The translations under genes and the position numbers were made by a program. The notes beneath the pieces are model-generated. The model saw only the letters and a program-made list of their open reading frames with translations. It did no database searches and was not told the DNA's origin. A stretch of DNA of 64,000 nt from contig NZ_JAIHON010000001.1 in NCBI RefSeq assembly GCF_021173675.1, positions 682,001-746,000 of the forward strand, given 5' to 3'. This DNA is from Streptomyces lincolnensis. GTDB lineage: Bacteria; Actinomycetota; Actinomycetes; Streptomycetales; Streptomycetaceae. Shown here one piece after another: positions 1 through 8,642 of the stretch (the stretch's first letter is position 1; each line of letters begins with the position of its first letter).

Positions 1-321
1 GCGCTGCGGCTGCGCGCCCGGCGGCCCGGGGCCTTCGGTGATGCGGCGACGTACGCGCCGCTGACGGCCGAGGGTCCGGCGGCGGCCCACTGCGCGGCCT
101 TCGCGCGCTCGGGCGAGGTCGTCACGGCCGTGACGCGGCTGTCGCTGCGGCTGGCCGAGGCGGGCGGCTGGCGTGACACCGTGCTGCCGCTGCCGCCCGG
201 CCGGTGGGCCGACGTGCTGTTCCCGGAGCGGGAGTTCACCGGGCACGCGCGCGTGGAGGAGCTTTTCGAACGGCTGCCGGTCGCCCTGCTGGAGCGCGTG
301 GACGGAGCGGAACCGGAGTGA
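1..321 (+). CDS. treY: Malto-oligosyltrehalose synthase, C-terminal end (partial)
   Basis: The reading frame is open from base 1 and gives about 106 residues ending in a TGA stop; the gene starts before the window. The segment with LRLRARRPGAFG, the following AALT/FAR stretch and the closing FPEREFTGHARVEEL-like tail match the C-terminal beta domain of TreY, which rearranges the terminal alpha-1,4 link of a maltooligosaccharide into an alpha,alpha-1,1 trehalose unit in the cytoplasm. The call is supported by treZ, the next enzyme of the pathway, on the same strand 4.2 kb downstream. The catalytic barrel lies outside the window, so activity cannot be judged here. Confidence 0.75.
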   Translation, partial: ALRLRARRPGAFGDAATYAPLTAEGPAAAHCAAFARSGEVVTAVTRLSLRLAEAGGWRDTVLPLPPGRWADVLFPEREFTGHARVEELFERLPVALLERVDGAEPE

Positions 322-504
322 ACTCCGGCGTCGGCACGGCTCACGCTCGCGCACGCTCCGGCCGTTCGTCGCGGACGGAGCGCCGGGCGTACCGGGGGCG
401 GCCGAGGCGCCGGTGAAACGTCCGCGACCCCGCTGGCACCCACGGTCCTACCCGCTGCCGGTAAATGCATCTTGGCGCCCCCTGGAGCCTCCCCCATGGG
501 GTCC

Positions 505-535
505 TTGACACGTAAACCAGTCCGTGGGGTACTGC
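505..535 (+). promoter_or_regulatory. Candidate promoter for the first M14 gene
   Basis: A perfect -35 hexamer TTGACA lies at 505-510 and a weak -10-like TACTGC at 530-535, with a slightly long 19-base spacer. Transcription would begin near 542, about 24 bases before the GTG at 566. This is one reason to prefer GTG 566 over the longer open frame from 524. Confidence 0.4.
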
Positions 536-565
536 GGATTGCGAAGCCGGGCGGATGTGTCGGGG

Positions 566-1816
566 GTGAGTCTCCTGCCGGAGCTGCGCTACCCCACGGT
601 GACCGAACTGACCGCGACCGCAAGGGCGTTGACCGCCCAGCGACCTGGCGTGTGCAGCTTGCGCCAGGTGGGCGAGTCGCGGGCGGGCCGACCTCTGCAT
701 CTGCTGTCCATAGGCCGGGCCCGGCGTGCCGTCCTGGTGGTCGCGGGCGCCCACTCCAACGAGCCGACCGGCGGCCCCACGGCCCTCTCGGTGGCCCGGC
801 GCGTGCTGTACGACCGGCGGTTGCGGTCGGACACGTCCTGGCACTTCCTGCTGTGCGCCGATCCGGACGGGGCGAGTCTGCACGTCACACCGGCGCCGCG
901 CAGCCTGTTCGAGTACCACCTCGGCTTCTTCCGTCCCGCGGGGCCGGAGCAGCCGGAGTGGTCGCCCTCCCTGCTCCCGCCCGACCGGCTGCCATCCGAG
1001 ACGGTCACCCTGAAGCGGGTCATGGACGAGCTGCGGCCCTACCTCCAGGTGACGCTGCACGGCACCGATCTGGGCGGCACCTGGGTGCAGCTGACGAAGG
1101 ACGTCCCGGGTCTCGCCGAGCCGTTCGCCAAGTCCGCGGCGGAGCTGAACATCCCGGTGGAGACCGGCGCCTCCGACGCCGCGGGCTGGCCCGCCTCGGG
1201 GCCGGGCGTGCATGTGATGCCGGCGCCGGGCGCGGGCGCCGCGTACCCGAGCATGCCGGACGACGCCCGGCACAGCACCTGGCACCACGTCCACCGGTAC
1301 GGCGGTCTGACGGCGATCGTCGAGGTGCCGATGTGGGCCGGCGACCTGGTGGACGACCCGGCCCCGCACCCGGCGCCGGCCGCGGCGATGCGCCGGCTCG
1401 CGGACCGGCTGCTGCGGGACACGCGGGAGGTGGAACAGGTCCTCGCGCAGGCGCTGCCGCGGCTCCAGGGCCTCGACGACCCGCTGCTGCGGGCCGCGAC
1501 CTGGGGGATGGAGCTGGTGCCGGGACTGGCGGCGGACTGGATCCGCACCCCGCCCGCCGACAACTCGAAGGCCTACATCGGCAGTGTCGACGCCTTCGGC
1601 CGCAGACTGCCGCTGCGGGCCGCGGCCATGCTGCTGCGGGTCCTGCGGGAGAGCGACGACCCGAACGCCGCCCGCCTCGAACACCTGGTCGCGACCTGGA
1701 GCCATGCCTTCGCGGACCGCTTCAAGGCCCGCTGGGTGCCCTTGGCGCACCAGGTCGAGCACCAGTCCCGCACGGTGCTCGCGACGGCGCTGTACGCCCG
1801 CGACCGGGCCGACTGA
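566..1816 (+). CDS. M14 family zinc carboxypeptidase-like protein (paralogue 1)
   Basis: A protein of about 416 residues of the peptidase M14 (carboxypeptidase A) superfamily. The zinc-binding HxxE is AHSNEPTGG near residues 63-66, the third ligand His is in LHGTDLGG near 165, and a catalytic-type Glu sits in IVEVPMW near 253, so the active site looks complete. There is no signal peptide, so it probably acts in the cytoplasm. GTG 566 is preferred because of the promoter position and because VSLLPELRYP aligns with the start of its paralogue at 2318-3682; the frame is open upstream to 524. It converges on an SSI-type inhibitor gene. Substrate is unknown; cytoplasmic M14 proteins of this kind can be amidases or deglutamylases as well as carboxypeptidases. 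Confidence 0.75.
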   Translation: MSLLPELRYPTVTELTATARALTAQRPGVCSLRQVGESRAGRPLHLLSIGRARRAVLVVAGAHSNEPTGGPTALSVARRVLYDRRLRSDTSWHFLLCADPDGASLHVTPAPRSLFEYHLGFFRPAGPEQPEWSPSLLPPDRLPSETVTLKRVMDELRPYLQVTLHGTDLGGTWVQLTKDVPGLAEPFAKSAAELNIPVETGASDAAGWPASGPGVHVMPAPGAGAAYPSMPDDARHSTWHHVHRYGGLTAIVEVPMWAGDLVDDPAPHPAPAAAMRRLADRLLRDTREVEQVLAQALPRLQGLDDPLLRAATWGMELVPGLAADWIRTPPADNSKAYIGSVDAFGRRLPLRAAAMLLRVLRESDDPNAARLEHLVATWSHAFADRFKARWVPLAHQVEHQSRTVLATALYARDRAD

Positions 1817-1830
1817 GCGGCCGTACGGGA

Positions 1831-1860
1831 ACGGCCTCCACGCGGGCGCGTGGAGGCCGT
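1831..1860. terminator. Bidirectional terminator hairpin
   Basis: A perfect 13-bp stem (ACGGCCTCCACGC against its complement) with a 4-base loop, between the convergent M14 gene and the protease-inhibitor gene. It has no U-tract, as is usual for Streptomyces hairpin terminators. Confidence 0.75.
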
Positions 1861-1889
1861 GGGAGAGGCGCGGCGGGGTGGCGGGGGTG

Positions 1890-2321
1890 TCAGCCGTCGA
1901 GGGCGAAGACGGCGCCCGTCCGGGCGCCCATGACGCACTTGTTGGTGAAGGTCTCCGTGTAGTCGACGGGCCGTCCGTTCCACTCCCCGCGCGCGTGGGC
2001 GGTCACCGGGGCGTGGACCATCGGGCACAGGACGTCACGGGGCGCGATGGCGCGGACGTCGCCGCCGGCCGCCGTCAGCTCGGCGCAGGCCTCGGCGGCG
2101 CGGCCGTGGCCCTGGGGCGGGTCGCACAGCAGCAGGGTGCCGCGCGTGTCGCTGGAGCGGGCGTCGCCCGTGGTGACGGTGACGAAGAGCCAGTCGCCGC
2201 GGGCGGCCTCCTGGACGGTCGCCCGCGCCGGGGCGGCGCCGGCGAGGAGGAGGACGGCGGCCGCGCCCAGCAGCCCGCCGCGGACGGCTCTCGCCGTGGT
2301 GGTGTACGTGGTGTGGGTCAT
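1890..2321 (-). CDS. Subtilisin inhibitor-like (SSI family) secreted protease inhibitor
   Basis: A 143-residue secreted inhibitor of serine proteases. A signal peptide covers about residues 1-34 (hydrophobic GLLGAAAVLLLAG then ARA), leaving a mature domain close to the 110 or so residues usual for SSI. The four conserved cysteines are present (about C66, C79, C99, C129). The reactive loop reads CPMVHAPV, giving Met101-Val102 as the P1-P1' bond, the same residues as in classical SSI, so subtilisin-like and chymotrypsin-like proteases are the expected targets. The ATG overlaps the TGA of the upstream M14 gene (ATGA), indicating translational coupling. A subtilisin-like protease gene lies at 23756-25555, but nothing ties the two together directly. 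Confidence 0.9.
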   Translation of the reverse strand: MTHTTYTTTARAVRGGLLGAAAVLLLAGAAPARATVQEAARGDWLFVTVTTGDARSSDTRGTLLLCDPPQGHGRAAEACAELTAAGGDVRAIAPRDVLCPMVHAPVTAHARGEWNGRPVDYTETFTNKCVMGARTGAVFALDG

Positions 2322-3682
2322 TCCCGGTGCATCGGCACGGCGGCTTCCGTACCCCAGCCCGACTCACCCGAACGGGAGCGGGCGGGCCCGTGCCGTGCGG
2401 CGAGTTCGAACGCGGCGAGCACCACCCGGGACTGGTACTCCACCTGGCGGGCGACCGGGATCCAGCGCGCCCCGCAGCCGTCGCGGTAGTCGGCGCACCA
2501 GTCGTCGATCAGCCGTTCCAGTTCGGGCAGCGCACCGGCCGGGTCGGTGCCGGCGCGGGTCACGAGCTGGTGCAGGAGCCCCGCCGTGCGCAGTGCGAGC
2601 CGGCGTCCGGCGATGCGCAGGGCGGCGAGGTGGCCGGTGCTGAGCAGCGGCAGCGGGCGGGCGCCGTCGGGGACGTCGGGGTCCCAGGTGTCGGCGAGGC
2701 CGGGACAGACCAGTAAATAGTCCTCGACCGGGGCGAGCAGGCGCGCCGCGTCCGGGGCGCCCGAGACGTACGGGCGGATCCTCGCGAGGAGCACCTCCAG
2801 CAGGCGTGCGTCGCCGCGCAGTCCGTGGCTCACGGTCCGCAGGACGCCGGAGCGGTCCGCGGGCGGGCTGTCGTCCTCCACCGCCGCCACGCCCCACATG
2901 GGCGCCTCGACGACGGCCGTCACGGTGCCGTACCGATGGGGGTGGTACCAGGTGGACTCGACGGCGGCCTCCGTTATGGCGGCGGCCAGGTCACCCCGGC
3001 TGGGCGGTGGGATGCGGTAGACGGCCGGGCCCAGGTTCGGCCAGTACAGGGTGTCGTAGGGGCCGAGTTCGCGGGGTATGCCGAGGCCGGCCGCGATGTG
3101 CGCGACGCGCCGGGCGAGACCGGGCAGGTCGCGGGTGAGTTCGACGAAGCCGCCGCCGACGTCGACGCCGTGCAGGGAGCACTGGAAGACGGGCCGCAGT
3201 TCGTCGTGGAGGTCGAGCAGGGCGCGGGTCTCCGGCAGGGCGGCCGCGGCCGCGCCGTCGGGCAGCCATTCGGGCTGCTCCAGGAAGCCGGGCCGGAAGA
3301 AGTTCCGGAAGTAGCGGTCGAGGGTGTACGGGCCGCGCAGCCAGCCCTCGTTGCGGCGCAGGCCGTCGGGGTCGAGGCAGAGCAGCAGGTTCCAGGTGGC
3401 GTCGGCGCCGTCGGTGAGCCGGGGGTCGGCCAGGGCCCGTTCGGCCAGCCGCAGGGCGGTGGCGCCGCCCACGGGCTCGTTGGCGTGCGGGCCGGCGACG
3501 ACGAGGGCCTGACGGCTGCCGTGGCCGACGGAGAGCAGCCACAGGGGCGTGCCCGCGCGGGACACTCCGGCCCTGCGCAGTCGGGTGTGGGCGGGGTGGC
3601 GGGCGACCAGGGCGGCCGCCCTGGCGCCGAGTTCGTCGACGGTCGGATAGCGGAGGAGGGGCGGCAGGGCACACCTCCACAA
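2318..3682 (-). CDS. M14 family zinc carboxypeptidase-like protein (paralogue 2)
   Basis: About 449-454 residues, clearly paralogous to the gene at 566-1816: the LRYPTV.EL start, the zinc HxxE in PHANEPVGG, His in LHGVDVGG and Glu in VVEAPMWG all recur. It has no signal peptide, so it is probably cytoplasmic. The start is uncertain. TTG 3682 has no ribosome site, while a GGAGG lies about 6 bases before an in-frame CTG at 3667 that also fits the paralogue's start. Codon 323 (from TTG 3682) is TTA (2714-2716), so full translation should need the bldA tRNA. Its stop overlaps the start of the SSI gene by 4 bases, so enzyme and inhibitor are made from one message. Confidence 0.75.
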   Translation of the reverse strand: MWRCALPPLLRYPTVDELGARAAALVARHPAHTRLRRAGVSRAGTPLWLLSVGHGSRQALVVAGPHANEPVGGATALRLAERALADPRLTDGADATWNLLLCLDPDGLRRNEGWLRGPYTLDRYFRNFFRPGFLEQPEWLPDGAAAAALPETRALLDLHDELRPVFQCSLHGVDVGGGFVELTRDLPGLARRVAHIAAGLGIPRELGPYDTLYWPNLGPAVYRIPPPSRGDLAAAITEAAVESTWYHPHRYGTVTAVVEAPMWGVAAVEDDSPPADRSGVLRTVSHGLRGDARLLEVLLARIRPYVSGAPDAARLLAPVEDYLLVCPGLADTWDPDVPDGARPLPLLSTGHLAALRIAGRRLALRTAGLLHQLVTRAGTDPAGALPELERLIDDWCADYRDGCGARWIPVARQVEYQSRVVLAAFELAARHGPARSRSGESGWGTEAAVPMHRE

Positions 3683-3819
3683 TGTGGTGCCGTCGGTTCA
3701 CCTGGTGTACATGGTGTACGCACAGTCAGTCACGACTTGTCGGGTACGTCAACACCATGAAGAGCAAAGGGATTTGACCCATCACAGCAGGTGAAGCCCA
3801 GGCCAGGGGTGTGTCCGGC

Positions 3820-4371
3820 TCAGTCGGACGCGAGCCGGAACCACATCCGCCCGAACCCGACCTGATCGCCCTCGCGCACGACGGCGGCACCGATGACCCG
3901 ACGGCCGTTCACCGTCGTGCCGTTGGTGGAACCGAGGTCCCGCAGCACCCACATGCCGCCCTGGCGGCTGAGCTCGGCGTGCACCCGGGAGACCGTCTCG
4001 TGGGTCAGCCGCAGGCCGTTGGCGGGGTCCCGGCCGATCCGCAGGGGGTGGCCGCCGCCTGGGTGGGGCAGCAGCAGCTTGGGCAGCCGCTCGGCCTGCC
4101 AGGCCCTGCGCAGCCGTACGGTGAAGCCGGAGACCGCTTCGACGGTGCCGAACACCAGGCGCGAGAGGCGGCTCTCGGTGGGCAGGTCGGCGGTGAGGGC
4201 GGCGAGTTCGTCGGACCGCCGGGCGGACAGGGCCAGTTCCATCCGCCGGACGAACGTGTCGTGCGACAGCCGGCCCATGGCGACGCCGTCGCGGAGCACC
4301 TTCAGCGCCTGGTCGCGCTCCGCGTCGGACAGCCGCGCGGGGTACGTGTTGAACTCGAAGGACGACGTCAC
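3820..4371 (-). CDS. DUF1707 and FHA domain protein
   Basis: A 183-residue cytoplasmic protein. Residues about 10-60 (RLSDAERDQALKVLRDGVA...GRLSHDTF..R) are a DUF1707 domain, common at the N-terminus of actinobacterial regulatory and membrane proteins. Residues about 105-180 form a forkhead-associated domain with all phosphothreonine-binding signatures: GRDP, SRVHAE and LGSTNGTTVNG. It therefore probably binds a Ser/Thr-kinase-phosphorylated partner, but no kinase gene is nearby. It stands alone, divergent from treZ. The ATG 4371 start gives the DUF1707 domain its normal short leader (MTSSFEFNTYPARLSD). Confidence 0.85.
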   Translation of the reverse strand: MTSSFEFNTYPARLSDAERDQALKVLRDGVAMGRLSHDTFVRRMELALSARRSDELAALTADLPTESRLSRLVFGTVEAVSGFTVRLRRAWQAERLPKLLLPHPGGGHPLRIGRDPANGLRLTHETVSRVHAELSRQGGMWVLRDLGSTNGTTVNGRRVIGAAVVREGDQVGFGRMWFRLASD

Positions 4372-4544
4372 GTTCGTGATTGTCGGGCAGCGGGCGCCGG
4401 GTGTCCAGAAAACACAGGAACGCCCGCCCCGCGCGCGTGCCCGACGACACCTGCCGCAAAGGGACGGATTCGACCGCGTATTGATCGCGTTTGAAGCACC
4501 ATGGACGGGCTACATCACGGTGAGCAGACGAAGGGGAACCGTCC

Positions 4545-6290
4545 GTGCAGTTCGAGGTGTGGGCACCGCAGGCAGACCGTGTGACGCTCCAGTGCGACGG
4601 CGTCACGCGCGTGTTGGAGCGCGATCCGCAGCGCGCGGGGTGGTGGAGGGGCGAGGCGGAGGCGCGGGACGGCTCGCGGTACGGCTTCGCGCTGGACGAC
4701 GGCTCCGTGCTGCCCGATCCGCGCTCGCGCCGGCAGCCGGACGGCCCGGACGGGTTGAGCGCGGTCGTCGAGCACGACCGGTACACCTGGCGTACGGAAT
4801 GGGCGGGGCGCCCCCTGCCCGGCGCGGTCCTCTACGAGCTGCACGTGGGCACGTACACGCGCGAGGGCACCCTGGACGCGGCCGCCGATCGGCTCGGGCA
4901 CCTGGCCGAACTGGGCGTCACCCACGTCGAGTTGATGCCGCTGTGCCCCTTCCCGGGGCGGCACGGCTGGGGGTACGAGGGCGTCTCGCTGTGGGCGGTG
5001 CACGAGCCGTACGGCGGGCCCGAGGCGCTGAAACGCTTCGTCGACCGCGCCCACGAGCTCGGTCTGGGGGTGGTCCTGGACGTGGTCCACAACCACCTGG
5101 GCCCCTCCGGCAACTACCTGCCGCGCTTCGGGCCGTACTTCACGGACACCCACCACACGCCGTGGGGCTCCGCGGTGAACCTGGACGCGCCGGGTTCGGA
5201 CGAGGTGCGCGCGTTCCTCCTGGGCAGTGCGCTGGCCTGGCTCAGGGACTACCGGATCGACGGGCTGCGCCTGGACGCGGTGCACGCGCTGGCCGACACG
5301 CGCGCGTGCCACTTCCTGGAGGAGCTGTCGACGGCGGTGGACGCCCTCGCCGCCGACCAGGGCAGGCCGCTGTTCCTGGTCGCCGAGTCCGACCTGAACG
5401 ACCCGCGGCTGATCACCCCGCGCGCGGAGGGCGGTCTCGGCCTGCACGCGCAGTGGAACGACGACTTCCACCACGCCCTGCACACGGCCCTGACCGGGGA
5501 GTCCCAGGGCTACTACGCCGACTTCGGGCGCGCCCCGCTCACGGCGCTCGCCAAGACGCTCACCGGCGGCTACTTCCACGACGGCACGTACTCCAGCTTC
5601 CGGGGACGCTCCCACGGCCGTCCGCTGGACCGGTCGCGGGTGGCGGGGCACCGGCTGCTCGGCTACACCCAGACCCACGACCAGATCGGCAACCGCGCCC
5701 AGGGCGACCGCCTCTCGGCCACCCTCTCCCCCGGGCTGCTGGCCTGCGCGGCGACACTGATGCTGACCGCGCCGTTCACCCCGATGCTGTTCATGGGCGA
5801 GGAGTGGGCGGCGGGCACGCCCTGGCAGTTCTTCACCGACCACACCGACGCCGAGCTCGCCGACGCCGTACGACGCGGCAGGCGGCGGGAGTTCGCGGCG
5901 CACGGCTGGGCCGAGGAAGACATCCCCGACCCCCAGGACCCGGCGACCCGTGAGCGCTCGTGCCTCGACTGGTCCGAACCCGAACGTGAGCCGCACGCGC
6001 GCGTACTGGCCTGGTACCGCCGCCTCCTGGCCCTGCGCCACGAACAGGCGGACCTCACCGACCCCGACCTCGCCGACACCAAGGTCGCCCACGACGAACA
6101 CGAGCGATGGCTCGCCTTCCGCCGCGGCGACGTCCGCGTCGCGGTGAACCTCTCCAAGAAGACGGCGGCGATCCCCCTGGGACCGCGCGAAGCCCGTGTA
6201 CTGGCCGCCTGGGAGCCCGTCGAGGGACCGGGGGCGGACGGCGTGCTGCAGGTGCCCGGGGAGTCGGCCGTGGTGCTGCTCCAGACGTGA
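4545..6290 (+). CDS. treZ: Malto-oligosyltrehalose trehalohydrolase
   Basis: A 581-residue GH13 enzyme that hydrolyses maltooligosyl trehalose to release trehalose, the second step of the TreY-TreZ pathway, in the cytoplasm. The N-terminal MQFEVWAPQADRVTL is the CBM48-like domain. The barrel carries DVVHNHLGPSGNYL, the nucleophile region GLRLDAVHAL, the acid/base region FLVAESDLNDPR and THDQIGNRAQGDRL, all typical of TreZ. Length is normal. It starts at GTG 4545 behind a GAAGGGG ribosome site. The intervening M14/SSI/FHA genes separate it from treY, so the two are not in a simple operon. Confidence 0.93.
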   Translation: MQFEVWAPQADRVTLQCDGVTRVLERDPQRAGWWRGEAEARDGSRYGFALDDGSVLPDPRSRRQPDGPDGLSAVVEHDRYTWRTEWAGRPLPGAVLYELHVGTYTREGTLDAAADRLGHLAELGVTHVELMPLCPFPGRHGWGYEGVSLWAVHEPYGGPEALKRFVDRAHELGLGVVLDVVHNHLGPSGNYLPRFGPYFTDTHHTPWGSAVNLDAPGSDEVRAFLLGSALAWLRDYRIDGLRLDAVHALADTRACHFLEELSTAVDALAADQGRPLFLVAESDLNDPRLITPRAEGGLGLHAQWNDDFHHALHTALTGESQGYYADFGRAPLTALAKTLTGGYFHDGTYSSFRGRSHGRPLDRSRVAGHRLLGYTQTHDQIGNRAQGDRLSATLSPGLLACAATLMLTAPFTPMLFMGEEWAAGTPWQFFTDHTDAELADAVRRGRRREFAAHGWAEEDIPDPQDPATRERSCLDWSEPEREPHARVLAWYRRLLALRHEQADLTDPDLADTKVAHDEHERWLAFRRGDVRVAVNLSKKTAAIPLGPREARVLAAWEPVEGPGADGVLQVPGESAVVLLQT

Positions 6291-6307
6291 CCGGACGGCG
6301 GCGCCGG

Positions 6308-6345
6308 CCCGGACGTAAGCGTGTGCGCAATCGCTTACGTCCGGG
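6308..6345. terminator. Bidirectional terminator hairpin
   Basis: A perfect 14-bp stem (CCCGGACGTAAGCG with its complement) around a 10-base loop lies between convergent treZ and the phosphotransferase-like gene. Confidence 0.8.
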
Positions 6346-6404
6346 GGTCGGCGTCCCGGCGGACGGGCGCCACCGCAGGCGCCACCGCAAACCACCGCCC
6401 CGCT

Positions 6405-7361
6405 CTACAACTCCGCGTCGTCCGTCTCCTCGTCCCGCAGTTCCGTGACGCGTTCCAGCAGGATCGCCTCCCACGCGCGGCGGAGACGGGTGCGCAGGAG
6501 GGGCAGGGGGGTGGCGTCGCGGCCTTCGAGGCGGGCGGCGAGGTGGATGACCGTGTCGCAGCGGGCGAGCCAGAGGCCGCGCAGGCAGGGGCGGGCGCCG
6601 TAGCCGGCGAGGGTGGCGGCGCGGACCGCGGCCGGGGAGCCGACGGCGAGGGCGAGTCCCGCGATGTCCTCGGCGGGGTCGCCGACGACCGCGTCGCCCC
6701 AGTCGAGGACGCCGCGCACCCGGCCGTCCGCGCTGACCACGAGGTGCTCGCCCGTGAGGTTGTGGTGGACGAGGACCGCGCCACCGGCCTGCGCGGCGAG
6801 CTGGACGGCGGCGGACGGCGCCAGCTGGGCCAGGCGGGCGGGGTCGAACTCGTCGGCGGGGGCGAGGCGTTCGACGGCCCGTCCGGCCTCCCGGCGCAGC
6901 GCCTCCAGGGACCGCGGGGTGGTCCGCGGCACCCCCAGCGCCTCGGCCTGGCGGACCGGCACCTCGCGCAGCCCCGTGAGCAGCCCGGCCAGGTCGGCCT
7001 CGCCGACGGCGGACACGTCGTGCTCCTCCCCCGAGCCGCCGGGCAGCCGGGTGTCCAGCGTGTAGGCCAGCCCGGGCGCCCATTCGCCGTGCGCGACACC
7101 GGTCGGCACCGCGACCGGCAGATGCGGTCGCACCAGGTCGCGCAGACGCAGTTCGCGGCGCTGCCGGACGGTGGCCTCGCGGTCGGGGGCGAGCCGCAGC
7201 ACATGGCGGGTGCCGACCCACCAGGTGGTCTGCCCGCCGCCCTCGGCGACGGGCCGGAGCTCGGGTCCGGGGGCGTCGGCCGCGCCGGCCGGGCTGTCCT
7301 TGAGCAGGGAACGGACCAGTCGGCGGACGGTGTCCGCGGTGGGTGTCGGTGCCTGGGTCAT
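6405..7361 (-). CDS. Aminoglycoside/macrolide phosphotransferase-fold protein with altered catalytic motif
   Basis: A 318-residue protein of the APH/choline-kinase fold. The C-lobe motifs are recognisable: a Brenner-type box HHNLTGEHLVV, and DWGDAVVGDPAEDIAGL in place of the metal-binding DFG-like segment. The usual box is HxDxxxxN. Here the catalytic Asp is Asn and the final Asn is His; the Asn-to-His change is known in macrolide kinases, but loss of the Asp would normally abolish phosphotransfer. It lies 46 bases behind the M24 peptidase gene on the same strand and may share its message. No resistance function can be claimed; it may be a small-molecule binding or inactive kinase homologue. 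Confidence 0.7.
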   Translation of the reverse strand: MTQAPTPTADTVRRLVRSLLKDSPAGAADAPGPELRPVAEGGGQTTWWVGTRHVLRLAPDREATVRQRRELRLRDLVRPHLPVAVPTGVAHGEWAPGLAYTLDTRLPGGSGEEHDVSAVGEADLAGLLTGLREVPVRQAEALGVPRTTPRSLEALRREAGRAVERLAPADEFDPARLAQLAPSAAVQLAAQAGGAVLVHHNLTGEHLVVSADGRVRGVLDWGDAVVGDPAEDIAGLALAVGSPAAVRAATLAGYGARPCLRGLWLARCDTVIHLAARLEGRDATPLPLLRTRLRRAWEAILLERVTELRDEETDDAEL

Positions 7362-7407
7362 GGTCGCGCCGTAGTCGCTCGAAGGGAGGAGGGGGCTCCG
7401 GAGGCGG

Positions 7408-8535
7408 TCAGTCCACTATGACCATCTCGCGGGACGTGTCGTTGAGGCGGCGGCCACCGTCCTCGGTGACGGTGACGATGTCCTCGATCCGTACCCCGAA
7501 ACGGCCCGGCAAATAAATACCCGGCTCCACGGAGAAGCACATGCCGGGCACGAGGGGCTGTTCCTCGCCCTCCACCATGTAGGGCGGCTCGTGGGTGGTG
7601 ACGCCGATGCCGTGCCCGGTGCGGTGGATGAAGTACTCGCCGTAGCCGGCGTCGGCGATGACCGCGCGGGCCGCCCGATCCACCTCCTGGCAGGACACGC
7701 CGGGCCGGACGGCCCGGAATCCGGCCTCCTGGGCCTCGCGGACCACGGCGTGGACCCTGCGCTCCTCGTCGGTGGGCTCGCCCACGTGGACGGTGCGGGA
7801 GGTGTCGGAGCCGTAGCCGTCCTTGAGGCCGCCGAAGTCCAGGACGACCATGTCGCCGGGCTGGATGACCCGGTCGCCGACCTCGTGGTGCGGGTTGGCG
7901 CCATTGGGCCCTGAGGCGACGATCGTGAAGTCGACGGTCGCGTGGCCGTGCCGGCGCAGCAGCCGAGCGAGTTCCGCGGCGATCTCGGACTCCCTGCGGC
8001 CGGTGAAGGCCACGTTCCGGATCTCCTCGAACGTCGCGTCCGCGGCCGCTCCCGCCGCCGCCAGCAGCTCCAGCTCGGCGGCGTCCTTGACGGCACGCAG
8101 CATCGGTAGGGCCTCGGTGAGGGAGGCGTAGGTGGTGCCGGGCAGCGTCCTCTGCAGGCCCAGCAGGTGCAGGGACCAGGTGTTGTCGCTGATGCCGAAA
8201 CGGCCCGCGCCGTCGAGGAGGGCGGCGGTGGCGGCGTAGGGGTCCTTGCCGTCGGTCCAGTCGCGCAGGGTGAGGGCGGGCGCGCCGGTGGCCTTCGCGG
8301 CGTCCGGGGCCTCCAGGGTGGGCACGACGAGGACAGGGTCGCGGTCGGGGGCGAGGACCAGCAGGGTGAGCCGTTCGGTGGTCGCGGTGGGCGCGTAGCC
8401 GGTGAGCCACACCAGGTCCGGTCCCGGGGCCACCAGGAGCCCGGCGAGCCCGGCGTCGGCGGCGGCGCGCGCCGCACGCTCCATACGGGCCCGGTAGTCG
8501 TCGGCGGTGAAGGGCGCGCGCGTGCTGCCGGTCAT
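7408..8535 (-). CDS. M24 family metallopeptidase (Xaa-Pro peptidase-like)
   Basis: A 375-residue cytoplasmic protein. The N-terminal half is the creatinase/prolidase N domain (LVAPGPDLVWLTGY, VLVVPTLE) and the C-terminal half is the pita-bread fold. All five metal ligands are visible: Asp in LDFGG, Asp in SDTSRTVHVG, His in HRTGHGIGVTTHEPP, Glu in FSVEPGIY and Glu in IEDIVTV. The family cleaves bonds before proline (aminopeptidase P) or Xaa-Pro dipeptides; which of these applies cannot be told from sequence. The start ATG 8535 gives the usual family length. It is the upstream member of a likely two-gene unit with the phosphotransferase-like gene. Confidence 0.9.
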   Translation of the reverse strand: MTGSTRAPFTADDYRARMERAARAAADAGLAGLLVAPGPDLVWLTGYAPTATTERLTLLVLAPDRDPVLVVPTLEAPDAAKATGAPALTLRDWTDGKDPYAATAALLDGAGRFGISDNTWSLHLLGLQRTLPGTTYASLTEALPMLRAVKDAAELELLAAAGAAADATFEEIRNVAFTGRRESEIAAELARLLRRHGHATVDFTIVASGPNGANPHHEVGDRVIQPGDMVVLDFGGLKDGYGSDTSRTVHVGEPTDEERRVHAVVREAQEAGFRAVRPGVSCQEVDRAARAVIADAGYGEYFIHRTGHGIGVTTHEPPYMVEGEEQPLVPGMCFSVEPGIYLPGRFGVRIEDIVTVTEDGGRRLNDTSREMVIVD

Positions 8536-8642
8536 CCGGGCCTCCCTGAGCGGGTGAAAGGACTACGGGCAGCATCCTGCCCGGACGGCGTGGGCGGCGC
8601 GAGCCGGTCGGCGGGTGTTTCGGGCGAGCGGCCGGCCACGGA

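Noticed and set aside
341..1762. Long minus-strand open frame of 473 codons opposite the first M14 gene
   Set aside because: It is an Arg/Gly/Pro-rich antisense shadow of a gene with intact catalytic motifs, as is usual in GC-rich DNA.
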